From assembly GCA_027627225.1 (NCBI GenBank), contig CM051034.1, positions 15,243,480 to 15,307,479 of the forward strand: a stretch of DNA of 64,000 nt. Direction: 5' to 3'. This DNA comes from Congeria kusceri (lineage: Eukaryota; Mollusca; Bivalvia; Myida; Dreissenidae). Each line of letters opens with the position of its first letter. The first letter of the stretch is position 1. Position numbers and translations under genes: made by a program. Shown here piece by piece: positions 37,307 through 48,533 of the stretch. The notes under the pieces were generated by a model. The model made no database searches, was not told the origin of the DNA, and was given only the letters and a program-made list of their open reading frames with translations.

Positions 37307-38850
37307 CAGGGCCCTCAATCAGTTTTTGGGGAAGGGGCCCACAGCCATCTGGAGGGGGAATTTTGACTGACCGGGGGAATATTTTAATACGGAAGTGTTT
37401 ACAGATTAACTGATCTGAAAACTAACTCAACCCGAACAAACACGCGTCTAATTGTAGTTTGGTAAAAACGTCATGTAATCTTTACAGCAAATGAAACTTC
37501 TATAAATATAACTTTAATTATTTTTAAGCACAAAAATCATAGCTCAGAATCTACCGATAACGCTTAAAATTTGGACTAAGCTGTGGTATACATGTAACAT
37601 TTCAGCTATACACGCGTCATTTCCACGAGTTGTCCACGCCGGCATTAATAAATAATTTGCGCGTTTTTCTAGCCCAGCACAATTTTATAACGGAGATATG
37701 AAACTAATATAATTCAATATGCAACACATATTTTTTTGTAAAAGTAATTTGCAGTCCCGCTTTTTAAATTATTTAATTAATTTAATGTATTCATTTAAAA
37801 GACCGAAAATGGAAATACACTACAACTCCATTATATCGCGTTTCGCGGGGTCCTTGGATCGCAATCGCGATATAACCTGTCAGGTCATTCATGTGCATAT
37901 ACATGTAAACACAAGCCTATTTTCACTATCTCAAAAAGTAAATGTAATTAAATCACCTTTTCATTGTTGTTAACATCAATAATGTGTTATATCCATATGT
38001 AAAATATTCTATTTGTATATAAAAAATATTATATAGTTCCTTGTAATTAATTTTCAATCAGTTATCGCAACACATATACTGAATCGAAATGCGAAACGCC
38101 TATCCGAATTTTACTGCTCACACGTCATAAACACACATTTTATTTACAGTTAAAATACAAGTTAAAATATACTTCATGAAAAGCCTTTGTTCGGCTAGAA
38201 AAGCGCGCGAAATTTATGCTGACATGTACAACGTCCCGTCATCCACATGGGAAGCGTGATGGCCATATAAAAACTTTGTAGCGCAGAAAACTGTGAGATC
38301 TTTACTTTTGAATAAAAGTTTTGTAGCGCATACCAACCAAATTTTTTTATCGCCATCGATGTGCAGTTAACATTTCCTCTTAAACAAAAAAAACACTTTT
38401 GCCGTATCGATAACGTTATTGTTGTTCAGATAGGTCAGTATTGATTTATGGCATACAGGTACTGTGTACACCCTCCACGTGGACAGCGTGTAATTTGGCT
38501 GCTAATTAAAGCGACAGCAGTGAATGGACGTTGTCATGGGTGGCATGCGCAATATAAGCTGATGACGACAAACTGTTTCACTTTGATGTTGAACGAATCG
38601 GTTTATTGTTTATCGTACATAACATGTGTCAATGAAATATTAGCGATGTAGAGATCTCGACCAAAACGGCTATACTTGTGATGCGGACGATTATTGGCAT
38701 CTTAACTAGGTTTCCTGTTAATGTTTTTGTATTTTTTTGGCAGACCTCCAAGGGGGAATTTTTCCATTTTTAGGGGGAAAAAACCCACACTTTTCAGGTG
38801 GGGGAATGGGGCCGATATTCGGCGGCAAAAATCAGAGATTGAGGGCCCTG
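37307..38850. mobile_element. hAT-like non-autonomous element with CAGGGCCCTCAATC ends
   Basis: The left end CAGGGCCCTCAATC and right end GATTGAGGGCCCTG are perfect 14-base inverted repeats, and CAGGG...CCCTG termini are typical of hAT transposons. Subterminal tracts (CTGGAGGGGGAATTTT on the left, GGTGGGGGAATGGGGCCGAT on the right) resemble those of the elements at 40436 and 42026. The interior contains an ATATCGCG...CGCGATAT palindrome near 37830-37875. There is no transposase frame. The flanking 8-mers (GCACTTAA and CATAAAAA) do not match, so the target duplication is lost or the ends are misplaced. Confidence 0.65.
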
Positions 38851-40435
38851 CATAAAAACCCAGTGTCGCATCTGGAGATGGAGTCATCTGTTTCTTGCAC
38901 TCCCACCACCCCTCCCCGCCCTGGCATCCACATCCATACTTGCCCTTGCTTACTTGAATCGAGATATGAAAATCAAGTTTTGACCGGATGTCAGCAGCAC
39001 ATATTCAGTGAAGATACATGTGAAAGAGGTCAGGTTTAACAATGTTTCTAATACATGTACCTTGATGAGACATAAAATATAACACTTATTTTGTTCTTTC
39101 CATATTCCATCAACTTTGCACTGGTCAGGTATTATTTTATACATATCCATATCTTTGAGGAAACATCAAAGAAGGTTTGGGCAAGTTGAAATTCCACAGT
39201 TCGTGCCCATTTTAGCTACACCTATAAATATAACGTCCCATATTGTTTTTCATCATTTTACATTCATTTTTAATGTTGTTTTTTTTTGTTTTATATTTGT
39301 TTGTGCATATCTACCTGCAGATTCTGCATCATACAAAAAATAGCTCACAATCCACAGATTACGTCTAATTATTTGGACTACATTTCACAGAAGAGAAGTC
39401 TTCAGAACTGAAAAGTTCGTTATGAAACCAGCGTTGGAAAGAGGGGACACTCAAGGTGCTACTTTGAAGCTTAATAATTTTGAAACAAAACCAAGGAAAG
39501 AGCTTTTCATTATGACATAGCTGGTAACAAAATCTGTGGCAAATGCTTCTCACAGTGGGCTACATTCCACTATGCAAGCATCTGTACAGGGGTCTGGAAA
39601 ATGTTCACAAGCCGTTACACAAAGTTCCCCAGATTCTAATATCATTTATGACAAATACCATAGATTGGTTTACATCCATCCATCTGTAGGCACATGTTAG
39701 CAATGCAAAAGCAAGGGTATACCTTACAGCCTGCAGGAAATTGCTGGTGTGTTTGTGCCTCTCCTAAGAGGTAGATTTCCTCATTTGTAAATTTAGACTT
39801 CATCTTTTTTTCACTTTATTTTGCGATTCACAGAATATGGGTGATCGAGTCAGAGGCAAGCTGTCGCAAATCGCAAATCTCGGAGTAATCGCGTAACATC
39901 AGCCATCAGTCGTATGCACAATCTGAGGGACTCCACGTGATTTTGTGGTACCCGTCATCAGCTACCACTCTGCGTAACTCAGGGTAGATACACAGCGTTA
40001 CTCATTACGCTAGGGCTTTCACTAGCATTCAAATCCCACGAGTCATTACTCTTAAGCTCAAAATTTCAAGAGTCAAATGTACCAGTATTTAATTATTTAT
40101 CCAAGTGTGTCCATATCCTGATTACATAAGAAACTTATAAATTCACAGACATTCCAATTACATAAGAAACTACCGGTAATCAATTCACAGAGCTTTAGTG
40201 GACTTTGAACATTAATAATACCTATTCATATTAAAATACTAATAATTTATCAATAAACTACATCTATATGTTTGTGATTTTGTCATGCAAACATGTCAAT
40301 GGAAAATGTGTTTGCTAGTAACTTAAATCTGCCATAGATCTGCTAGTCCAAAATTCTGACTCAGCAACTGCAAGTTAAAATATTAAGTTTCACTTCAGCT
40401 GTACTGTTTGTTTTACATAAGGGATGTTCAACAAA
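38851..40435. other. unassigned DNA
   Basis: No exon or element is supported. The region 39830-40030 is less AT-rich but shows no open frame of interest. Confidence 0.4.
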
Positions 40436-40823
40436 CAGTGTGTTTTTTTACACCTTAAGGGGAAAGGTGGCAGGGCCCTTTAGATGGAGAATTTTAGGGC
40501 AAAAGGGGAATTATATTTTTCAGAAAAGCATTATTAGATGTTTACATTCTACTTTGTTATAAAACATTAATCAATTGTTTTGCTACAAATGATAACTTAG
40601 ATTATGCACTTACTTGGTTTGATGAAAATTGCTGGGATTGTTTACGAAAATGCCTCAGAGTCTGTCTTAATCAATTTTTGTCCGATTTTGGTCACTTTTT
40701 TTTCAAAATAAAGCTTACATTCTAAGGGGAATTTTAAGGCAAATATAGGGGAAAAATATATAGTTGTTTAGCAGGGGAATGGGGCTGAATTTTGGCCCCA
40801 AACTGGCCCTAAAATAAACACTG
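40436..40823. mobile_element. short hAT-like element family B, copy 1
   Basis: A 388-bp element starting CAGTGTGTTTTTTTACACC and ending AAAATAAACACTG. It aligns by eye along its full length with 42026-42416: AGGGGAAAGGTGG, GAAAAGCATTA, TTATAAAACATTAAT, TTTTGCTACAAATGATAACT and TGGGGC-GAATTT are shared in order. It is non-coding. Confidence 0.8.
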
Positions 40824-42025
40824 AACTAAATTAATATAAATAGGTCATGGGTTATTTCCCTTGAGGTTAATATGTAACATAAGTAAAGCCTGAGAAACAA
40901 AATGCTGCAATATGACGCCAAATCAACATTTTGATCAGGAAAATGGGACAAGTGGATATTTTTCCATGGCTTTCATTAACTTTTGAAAACTGTAAGTTTG
41001 AACTTCCTGGCCTCTGATTTTGGAAGATTTGCTCAAAATATTTGGAAGTTTTGACAGTATTGCGCCAAATAAATCCTGAGCATTTCAGAAATGAAATTTT
41101 GTACAAAATTCAAGGTTTTTTAAGGTCAGTTATTTTTCAGTTTTCATAAAGAGTTTATTTGCCAATTTATTCATTGAAAGTGGAATACATTAAGATAAAT
41201 AACTTATTTTTTCTTCTAACTTGTTCATCCTTACATGATGGAACTTCCATTGCTGCAATTATGGAAGTTCTGCAACTTACATGGCTGCAATTTTGGAAGT
41301 CCTGTGAGAAAGCTGGGAGTAAACTACTCCCAAACTTCCCTTAATGCAAGCCCTGTTTTTCTCCAATGAACATTTTATAGATGCTAATGAATGACCAGTT
41401 TTTGTGTTGGTTGTTTGATTTTGGGTTGTGTTTTTATTTTTATTTTTCTCATTTTATCTCTCATTAACACATGTTATACCAGTATAAAACATAATATTGC
41501 TTTAGTTTGTTTGGCCATTTCAAACCAAAGTTTTTAATTATCACATTTTAATGCTAACAGTATGCTTATGATTTTTTATCACCAGTATTTTTGCTGATGT
41601 TGACATGTTGTTGTTTTAATTTTTACTGTTTCTTCATTTCATTTTATTTGTGTTTTATCACATGTAATGTAAAACAAATAATATTGGTTTAGTTCTTTAA
41701 GTCATTCCAAACCTTTTTTTTTCAAATATTACATTTGGCGCTTAAAGCATTATTTCAATATAATTAATGCCATTTTCAAATGAGATGCTAATGTTAAGAA
41801 GGGGGACAACCAGTGTATAATTATGTATCAGTGTATTACATTTTGCTCTCTCTTACTAAGTTACACTTTACATATCACACAAATGACAACATTTCACAAC
41901 TGTTAAAGCATTGCTGATGTAGGTACAGTCAAAAGCTGCATGAAGATCTGGACAAACCTAAAATCCAGCCGGGCATTTGTAGGTTTAGTAATATACAGTT
42001 AGGCTTATGTGTCTTTTTTTAAGTA
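40824..42025. other. unassigned AT-rich DNA between two family B copies
   Basis: No gene is supported. GGAAGTT occurs several times at 41045-41345 (for example GGAAGTTCTGCAACTTACAT), giving weak internal repetition. Confidence 0.4.
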
Positions 42026-42416
42026 CAGTGTTTTTTTCACCTTTTGGGGAAAGGTGGTGGAGCCCTTCAGATGGGGAATTTTACGCCAAAAGGGGATTTT
42101 TGTTAGAAAAGCATTACTAGTAAATGTATATGTTTATATTATACTTTGTTATAAAACATTAATAAATCAAGTGTTTTGCTACAAATGATAACTTAAATAA
42201 AATGTTGTAACTTGGTTTGATTAAAAATTGCTGGGATATTTTACAAAAAATCCTCTATCGTAGTCATTTTTGTCAGATTTTGGTCATTTTTTTTTTCAAA
42301 ATAAAGCTTGCATTCTGAGGGGAATTTTAAGATTAATATAGGGGGAAAATATATACCTTTTAAGTAGTGGAATGGGGCCGAATTTCGGCACCAAATTGGC
42401 CATAAAAAACCCCACT
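42026..42416. mobile_element. short hAT-like element family B, copy 2
   Basis: A 391-bp element from CAGTGTTTTTTTCACC to GGCCATAAAAAACCCCACTG, direct relative of 40436-40823 in the same orientation. Flanks share five of six bases (TAAGTA left, AAAGTA right), a possible but imperfect target duplication. It is non-coding. Confidence 0.8.
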
Positions 42417-42492
42417 GAAAGTACGTTGGCATCAGCTTCATTGTTGAAAACTGGACAAAAGATGTCAATTTCAAATTTAATGTTCTATCTGT

Positions 42493-42942
42493 AACACTGT
42501 ATTATGTGAAGTTAGAATAAGACATCAAACAAAGAATGGACATGATTTTTGTTCTGTTTTCAAATAAAACTGAGCATTTCGTGTTGTTTATGCATGTTTG
42601 TTAAATCTGTCAATATTTCTGGTAAAATTAGCATTTTTCCATGACTTTTTCATTAAAACTGATTGTGTCGTTGACCATTTTTGCTGTATTTATAAACTGT
42701 GTTCATGCACGCATAGGCACAAGTTCAATTTTTGTGTGAAAATTGTGTTAATGCATACAAGTATACAGTTTTGTGGTAAAATCAATTTTACTGATGCAGA
42801 TATATATGTAGGTGTCTATTGCACTAATTACGCTGCAAAATTCTTAAATTACAAATGGTAAACTGCATATAATACATTGGTGTAATAAAACAGTTTATTC
42901 TATGTTTGACGTCTTATTCCAACTTCACATAATAGTGTGTTC
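42493..42942. mobile_element. 450-bp element with about 35-bp terminal inverted repeats
   Basis: Left terminal tract ATTATGTGAAGTTAGAATAA followed by GACATCAAAC is repeated inverted at the right end (GTTTGACGTCTTATTCCAAC then TTCACATAAT). The right half is shared with 25495-25690. A frame at 42598-42861 lies inside but has no transposase-like motif. Confidence 0.82.
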
Positions 42943-43310
42943 TGTGATTTACTGAATATTCTAACATGGCAATATCAGAATTTTCTGAAAACAAAGAACA
43001 AATTCTACCATTGTTTAATCAGCAATAAACAATGTAAAAAAAAATCTGAAACTGATATCATTCTTTCTGGTTTAACCAATGAAAGCGATGTCACAAAGGA
43101 TTTGTACCAATGAATAACATCATTGTTATGCACATGGGTTACCAGTGGTTCAAATAAGCACAAGCCCAAAAGCCATGCACAGGTAAATTTCGAACCAGGC
43201 TTTCTCAGATTCTCAGTTTTATATATGCGGGCTTGTAAAAGTTTCTTGCTCTGAAGTAAATATGTAAGAATTCGGGCTTGCTTGGCCAAACAGCTTATTT
43301 TGATGACTGG
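42943..43310. mobile_element. dispersed repeat, uninterrupted copy
   Basis: From about 43150, AAGCACAAGCCCAAAAGCC, GGCTTTCTCAGATTCTCAG, GCGGGCTTGTAAAAGTTTCT and GGGCTTGCTTGGCCAAACAG correspond in order to the flanks of the MITE at 13737. This copy lacks that insertion. 42943-43149 is unassigned. Confidence 0.65.
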
Positions 43311-43920
43311 ACATAGTGTAAATACACAACAGTTGGACACCGGAAATGGTTACAACTTAAAACAATTTGTAATTGTGATTAAGAAATCCAAACTTGTGTG
43401 TACATGTATTAGCAATCAAGGTTTTTTTGCAGTTTTTGGTCTGCCATTGAAATGACAATTACAATTGAAAATATATCAGTATCACTCAAAATAAATATTG
43501 GTTATCATTAATAGGGAAACTTCTGAAAGATCTAGGACACAAAAAGGCACAGGTTCTCCTTAAAAGGAGCAGGGGCGGGGACCAGAACAGTTATTTGTCA
43601 TTTTCTAATGTGGTTTATCCATGGATTTTATCAGTTTAAGGGGACATGTTCACATATTGATAAATTGACATTTTTTCAACTTTCTGTTACACATTCCTTA
43701 AATAAAAGAACAGTGTATACAAGGGAGCAAAATAATACTACGGACATAGAAATATACTGGAAATACAGTATAATGATCAGTAATAATCAGTTGAATAGGA
43801 TAGAATTATAAAGCATTTGTAACACTAAACGATGGAATAATTTGGAGTGTTTCTATTATTTTCATGAAAATTGTTGACAACATGTGAATCAGTTACATAA
43901 AGTAAATATTGCCAGTTGAA
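43311..43920. other. unassigned DNA
   Basis: Nothing coding or repetitive is supported. Confidence 0.35.
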
Positions 43921-43924
43921 ATAC

Positions 43925-43995
43925 AGCAATCGGAGTGGTTATGGCGATAGCCTTTTAATTCAGAGGTCCAGGGTTCGAACCCCGGTGGGACCAAA
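43925..43995 (+). pseudogene. tRNA-like sequence, not an intact tRNA gene
   Basis: The 3' half is tRNA-like: a T-arm CAGGGTTCGAACCCCGG with one mismatch, an acceptor-like TGGGACC and an encoded A. The 5' half has a D-arm-like GGAGTGGTTATGGCGATAG. The 5' acceptor strand that should pair with TGGGACC is missing (CAGCAATC is found instead). A CTTTTAATT loop would give a TAA (Leu-type) anticodon, but the stem pairs poorly. It is a tRNA pseudogene or the head of a SINE. Confidence 0.6.
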
Positions 43996-44251
43996 TATTT
44001 TTTCTTTTCTTTGTTAAATCCTTTTCTTGTTATTATACTTGAGCTCTTTAGTTCCAATGTTTAAATCTGTAAAGTTAAGACATTTAATGGCATACTTCAG
44101 AAAATGCAAAAATCTGTTAACAAGTCACTTTAACCAGACTATTCAAAATAGCTGAATGGCAAGTGAGTCATTATTGTGAATGTCAGAACTGTAATTTAAG
44201 AAAAGATCCAGCGTGAAATAACAGGGGGACCGTGCTGCACCCTTCTCCTTT

Positions 44252-45238
44252 TGGTTAGGCTGGGCTCGAATTTAACTTATTTTACCACTATCAAATTTGT
44301 GTAAGTGACTTTTATTTCAACTTGCAAACATTTGTTTCTTCTCGCAATTTCATTTAGTAATAGCAAACTCAACTAGATGCACTTATTTTGTTAAAATGTG
44401 TATTATTTACTTGTTTAAACTTAAGCTGCGCATTTCACCTAAGCAAGACTTTTATGTTTTTTTAGTTCAACGTCATCATAAACTTGCCAGTTTAAAATGT
44501 GTGCCAGTCTCCTCAGTTTAGAGTCAGGACGGCCCAATTCTATGACGGACCAGGTCATATAAGGCCCATATCAAATTCAAAGTCAATTAATAAATAATTG
44601 TGTTCACGATATACTTGTGCCAGTGTTTAATATGTGTTGAGGACCAAAAATATTTCATAGTAAACGTTTATATAATAAACAACTGTTACACTTTGTCCAG
44701 TTATTAACATAAAATTTAAATTTTAACAGTGGTCGACATTAGCCTAAGCCCTTATGCCCGAGACTGGTAAATTTCGGCACAGGCTTGTACATTTTATAGA
44801 ATAACAAGTCCGTTGGGTTTGTTAAAAATTTATTTTAAAAATTATCATCAAAACCTACTTTTTGTCTTTGTATTCTCCCAACGCTGTGCGTAAATCAGCG
44901 TAAACAAATACACACAAATGTTACAGCCATCAACACATAGATTAATGACGTAATACGCAGCTTAAGAAACATGTGTACCTTCCGAATACTCCCGGACGTC
45001 CTTGATAGTTTTCGCTCGTTCCTTGTTTTTGCCTGCTCCTTTCACAGTTATCTCCCTTTGTAACAGGTGCGAGAATTGTGAAAAAGTCTGGTAACGATGT
45101 ATTATGCAGATTCTTATTATATTCATATATTTTTCACTCGCATTTGTTTGTGAGCAGCAGAAAACATTACTCGCAAAACTGATTTTTTACTTGCATTTTG
45201 CGGGTTTGCAAGTGCTAAATTCGAGCCCTGCGGTTAGG
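44252..45238. mobile_element. hAT-family non-autonomous transposon with 8-bp target duplication
   Basis: A 971-bp element (44260-45230) with ends CTGGGCTCGAATTTA and TAAATTCGAGCCCTG, inverted repeats of 15 bases with one mismatch. It is flanked by TGGTTAGG (44252-44259) and CGGTTAGG (45231-45238), 7 of 8 identical. CAGGG-type tips and an 8-bp duplication are the hallmark of hAT transposons. Subterminal sequence also mirrors (CAACTTGCAAA near the left, TTTGCAAGTG near the right). There is no transposase frame; a 67-codon frame at 45104 is incidental. A fragment of the 43150-type repeat (GTGGTCGACATTAGCCTAAG) lies inside at about 44731. Confidence 0.88.
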
Positions 45239-45836
45239 CATATCTTGACAAATAGAAGAAATTCAACAAACTGTACAAATGTTGACATTTCAAACAAGTT
45301 TTCTTAGCAGCTCAGCACATAAAAGACCTAAACAATCAAACAAACAAAATGTCAAGGAAAACAATCTAGTGTTGTGTAACCGTGATATTGACAGAAGAGC
45401 GGTTATTTTGACTTTCGATTAATAAGAAAAAAATTCTTATAACTATTATATAACTGTCTTAAATTACTGATAAATTAGTATAATTTCATTCACAAACATA
45501 CCTTTTAAACGATGCAAATACGTTTTAATATAAGGATAATATTTGTTTCGCTAATTGAAAATAAAACCGGAAGTTTATATTTAATAATAAAATACCATGC
45601 CGCATATTAATTAGTCTAAAATACGGTCTAAAATACGGTATTATTCCGATACTTCCCAGATATCTCGGCAATGCGACCTAAGGTTTCTTCTTCTTCTGCC
45701 GTATACAGGACATGAATCCAATAACTGGAGTGTACTTTGTCTACGGTTAGGGTTAGGATAAGACAGTCACGTCTAAAAGAATGAACAATTAAAATCCAGT
45801 ATTTACAGTTAAAACGATGTTACACCCGTGAGCTGT

Positions 45837-46060
45837 CTACGCCGAGGACAGCGGCGGGGCTGCCACCGATGCGTGAAGAGCAGCCTTGAAAGCCTTGAAG
45901 TCCGTGACCGTGGTAGGTAAACGATTCCAGTCTTGGATTGTTCTTGGAAAGAAGGACTGTTTGTACACAGTGATGTTGGTGTAAGGAAGAAAAAGCCTCT
46001 GGGAGCCCCTGGTTCTTCTCTCGCTGCTTCTTCGACGCTCTTGAAGAGGTTCCCAACCGA
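45837..46060 (-). pseudogene. 3' end of a non-LTR retrotransposon (reverse transcriptase C-terminus)
   Basis: On the minus strand, a frame without its own ATG reads YTNITVYKQSFFPRTIQDWN followed by RLP and DFKAFKAALHAS, and stops at TAG (45837-45839). The SFFPRTxxDWNxLP motif is the conserved C-terminal tract of many LINE reverse-transcriptase polyproteins (Jockey/CR1/RTE-like). Upstream, about 45984-46060, the match continues only after a change of frame (a Ser/Lys/Arg-rich then LPEAFSSLHQ tract). The copy is therefore 5'-truncated and frameshifted. The two longer overlapping frames here are shadows in the wrong frame. Confidence 0.72.
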
Positions 46061-46819
46061 GTTCATTGATTATTGCTGTGACATAATTGTGACTACTGTT
46101 GCAACTCTGACAGCCTCAAGCATACATTCAAAAGGACTACGCAAGATCGGTTTTGGTGTCCATTTATGTTAGCATAATGCAAACTTATGTCAAAGAAAAT
46201 AGTGTACACTTAATAATTTGCCACTATGATTCTCCAGTCAAACAAACGGCGTTTTGTATTTTATGGACCAGAACTGCTGTTTGATTATGAATGAACAGTG
46301 ATCTATTAACATAGATCTTTGGTTTAAATTACTATCTGTTTATCATAAATATTTCCAAAATTCAGCTAGACAAAAACTGATTGCAATTGCATTATATCAA
46401 ATATGCTTAATCTGTTCTTGCATTGTATACTCTCAGAAGGTATGTTGTCAGGAACCAACCCCTCAAAAGTGATTTCCATATACAGGGTGTATATCGTAAA
46501 TTACTAACTGGTATCATGGGTATAGTGTACGTGAAGAAAAAAAAACTAACTGGTACCAACAATGGCGGATTTCCGCTGATTTTTGAATGTTTAACACAGG
46601 ATTTGTACAAGGGTAGTGTATGTATCTCCTAGATCTGACTTAATCATTATGCGCAGCATGATCTACAGTTATTCATTTACCTTCGGTATAAATCGTGTAG
46701 CTGTACTGTTAGGAATAAAAAAAATAATTGAAGAGTTTATACGCAATCGCTTGGTTGTTTACGAATTTAACGGCTTATTATTTCTGCTTTTCGGCAAGTG
46801 ATTATGTATTAGAAGCAAT
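46061..46819. other. unassigned DNA
   Basis: No gene or element is supported. Frames on both strands at 46407-46801 overlap each other and lack motifs. Confidence 0.35.
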
Positions 46820-46829
46820 TTTCGTATGT

Positions 46830-46945
46830 AAATGTCACAGGGTGAGAAAATTGTGTGGCTAGTCCGGGACTCGAAACCGGTACCCCTCACTATCAGGGCG
46901 AGTGCTCTACCGACTGAGTTAACCGGTCCGCCACACAACTTCTCC
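46830..46945 (-). mobile_element. tRNA-like SINE head with extended acceptor stem
   Basis: Read on the minus strand it contains AACTCAGTCGGTAGAGCACT (D-arm and box A), a hairpin CTCGC-CCTGATA-GTGAG in the anticodon position, and GGTTTCGAGTCCC (box B). The ends pair through TTGTGTGGC and GCCACACAA, which extends the acceptor stem well beyond seven base pairs. Downstream follows CTCACCCTGTGACATT, a tail I associate with mollusc tRNA-SINEs. Lack of U at the base before the anticodon and mismatches in the acceptor argue against a functional tRNA. Confidence 0.7.
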
Positions 46946-47160
46946 CCTTTAAGTGACCAACTCATGCCTTGACATAAAGGATAACTCGACAAGCTTTGGC
47001 GTACACATTTCTTGAACCCCTGAATGTTTCGTACAGGCAATCATCGAAAGCGTCGAAATTCGTCGAAATTCGAAACGTAACCATACTTACATTTTTTATT
47101 AGCAAAGGCTCGTCACTGCAGGAGTAAAGATATTCAAAATTTCACACAAGTTACCTCTCT
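46946..47160. other. unassigned spacer
   Basis: Short; contains the near-direct repeat GTCGAAATTCGTCGAAATTC (about 47051). Confidence 0.3.
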
Positions 47161-48533
47161 TTAAAGGTCGACCGTGGTTCCCCTGGGGAACTTTTATGTG
47201 ATTGGCAGCTAACCCCATTCATCCCGCTATAATAATAAAGGGGCCATTCATCATTGACTCGGAGGTTTGCTCTCTTAGAACAGTTTTCAGCTAGGGTACA
47301 GATAACTGCCATACTAAACTCCGGGCACAACATTCAAGCCCAAGTCAAATTTGCTGGGAATTCCCTATTAATATGTTAGTGCATGCAGATATAAACTGGA
47401 TATGTTTTTACTCCGTTGAAATTTATGTACAACATCTTATAAATACCTAAGCATGTTAGCATCTCTAGAAGTTAATGAAAACTTGTTACATCATACATGT
47501 ACATGAAAAATGGTGACACAGTTGTATGCGAATAAAAATCTAAGACATGCATTTGAATGTGTAATAAAAATAAATAAACTTATAAACACATTATTTAATG
47601 AAGGAAGGTAATGTTACCATAATTAAATTGTAATTAAACGTAATAATGGTACACATATATACACACAATATGTATAGATCTACACAGTGAAAAAAAAGTA
47701 CTGCCGACAAATATTTTGTACCTTTAATCAACGTTTATATTACGAGTTGTTACATCAGTTGAGGTTCGGTGTTAATACTATTATGTCCACTTCAAATTAA
47801 AGTAATAATAAGGGTAACACATGAGTAATTACAACTTCGACTGCATGTTTTTTTCATTTGCAAAATGTATATTGTATATAGGTTACATATAATATGGGTA
47901 CTAATAACACTTTGTTGATTACTGTTACAACATGTCCACTTTAAATTTGTTATTTGATATTGTACATTATTTGAAACACATTATAATTTAACAATATAAT
48001 TAACTGATCAATGGCATACATGCACTTTAGATGTTGTATTTTTTGCCAAGACTTTTTGTTCATAATTACTGGTAATGAAATAAATTATGCGCAAACTCCT
48101 AAGAAAGATGCATAACATTATATATGACTTGTTTTCATAATTCAAAAAAATATAGGTCACATTTGAATGTGAGAAATCTGATTGGTTGGTTTGTATATTG
48201 TATTTCTAAATACAGTTTTATATACAATGTTAAAATATAAATGTATAATGTAGTATCATCATTACATGATTTGACTAATATTGAAATGCTCCTAATTATA
48301 TTGTAATGAAAATCTTATTGAAAGTTATGTACAATGATTCTAAATGTTGTAATTCAGATATGGATAATTCCTCTACGACTCGGCCTATAAATCAAGGATT
48401 GGCACCATGGCCAGCCTGATTTGAAATACAAACTGACCACACTTTTATTAGTATGCCGGTACATTCTCACCACAAGTCATTTCTGCTGTCAATCACTGGA
48501 AAGTTCTATGGGAGAACCACGGTCGGCCTTTAA
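47161..48533. mobile_element. TTAA-flanked transposon with about 45-bp terminal inverted repeats
   Basis: Left end TTAAAGGTCGACCGTGGTTC continuing to GGAACTTTTATGTGATTGGC. Right end (plus strand) CAATCACTGGAAAGTTCTAT then GGGAGAACCACGGTCGGCCT and TTAA. The two ends are reverse complements over about 45 bases. The element is bounded by TTAA on each side (47161-47164 and 48530-48533), the target of piggyBac-type elements. The 1.37-kb interior is strongly AT-rich without a transposase frame. piggyBac-like is inference; the TIR sequence itself is not diagnostic. Confidence 0.75.

Noticed and set aside
43925..43995. Functional tRNA-Leu gene
   Set aside because: The 5' acceptor strand does not match the 3' TGGGACC and the anticodon stem is poor.
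45809..46066. 85- and 78-residue minus-strand proteins
   Set aside because: They are shadow frames; the SFFPRTIQDWN reverse-transcriptase motif lies in another, ATG-less frame and the locus is a LINE fragment.
46830..46945. Functional tRNA gene on the minus strand
   Set aside because: Box A and B are present but acceptor pairing is mismatched, the base before the anticodon is not T, and extended inverted flanks fit a SINE head.
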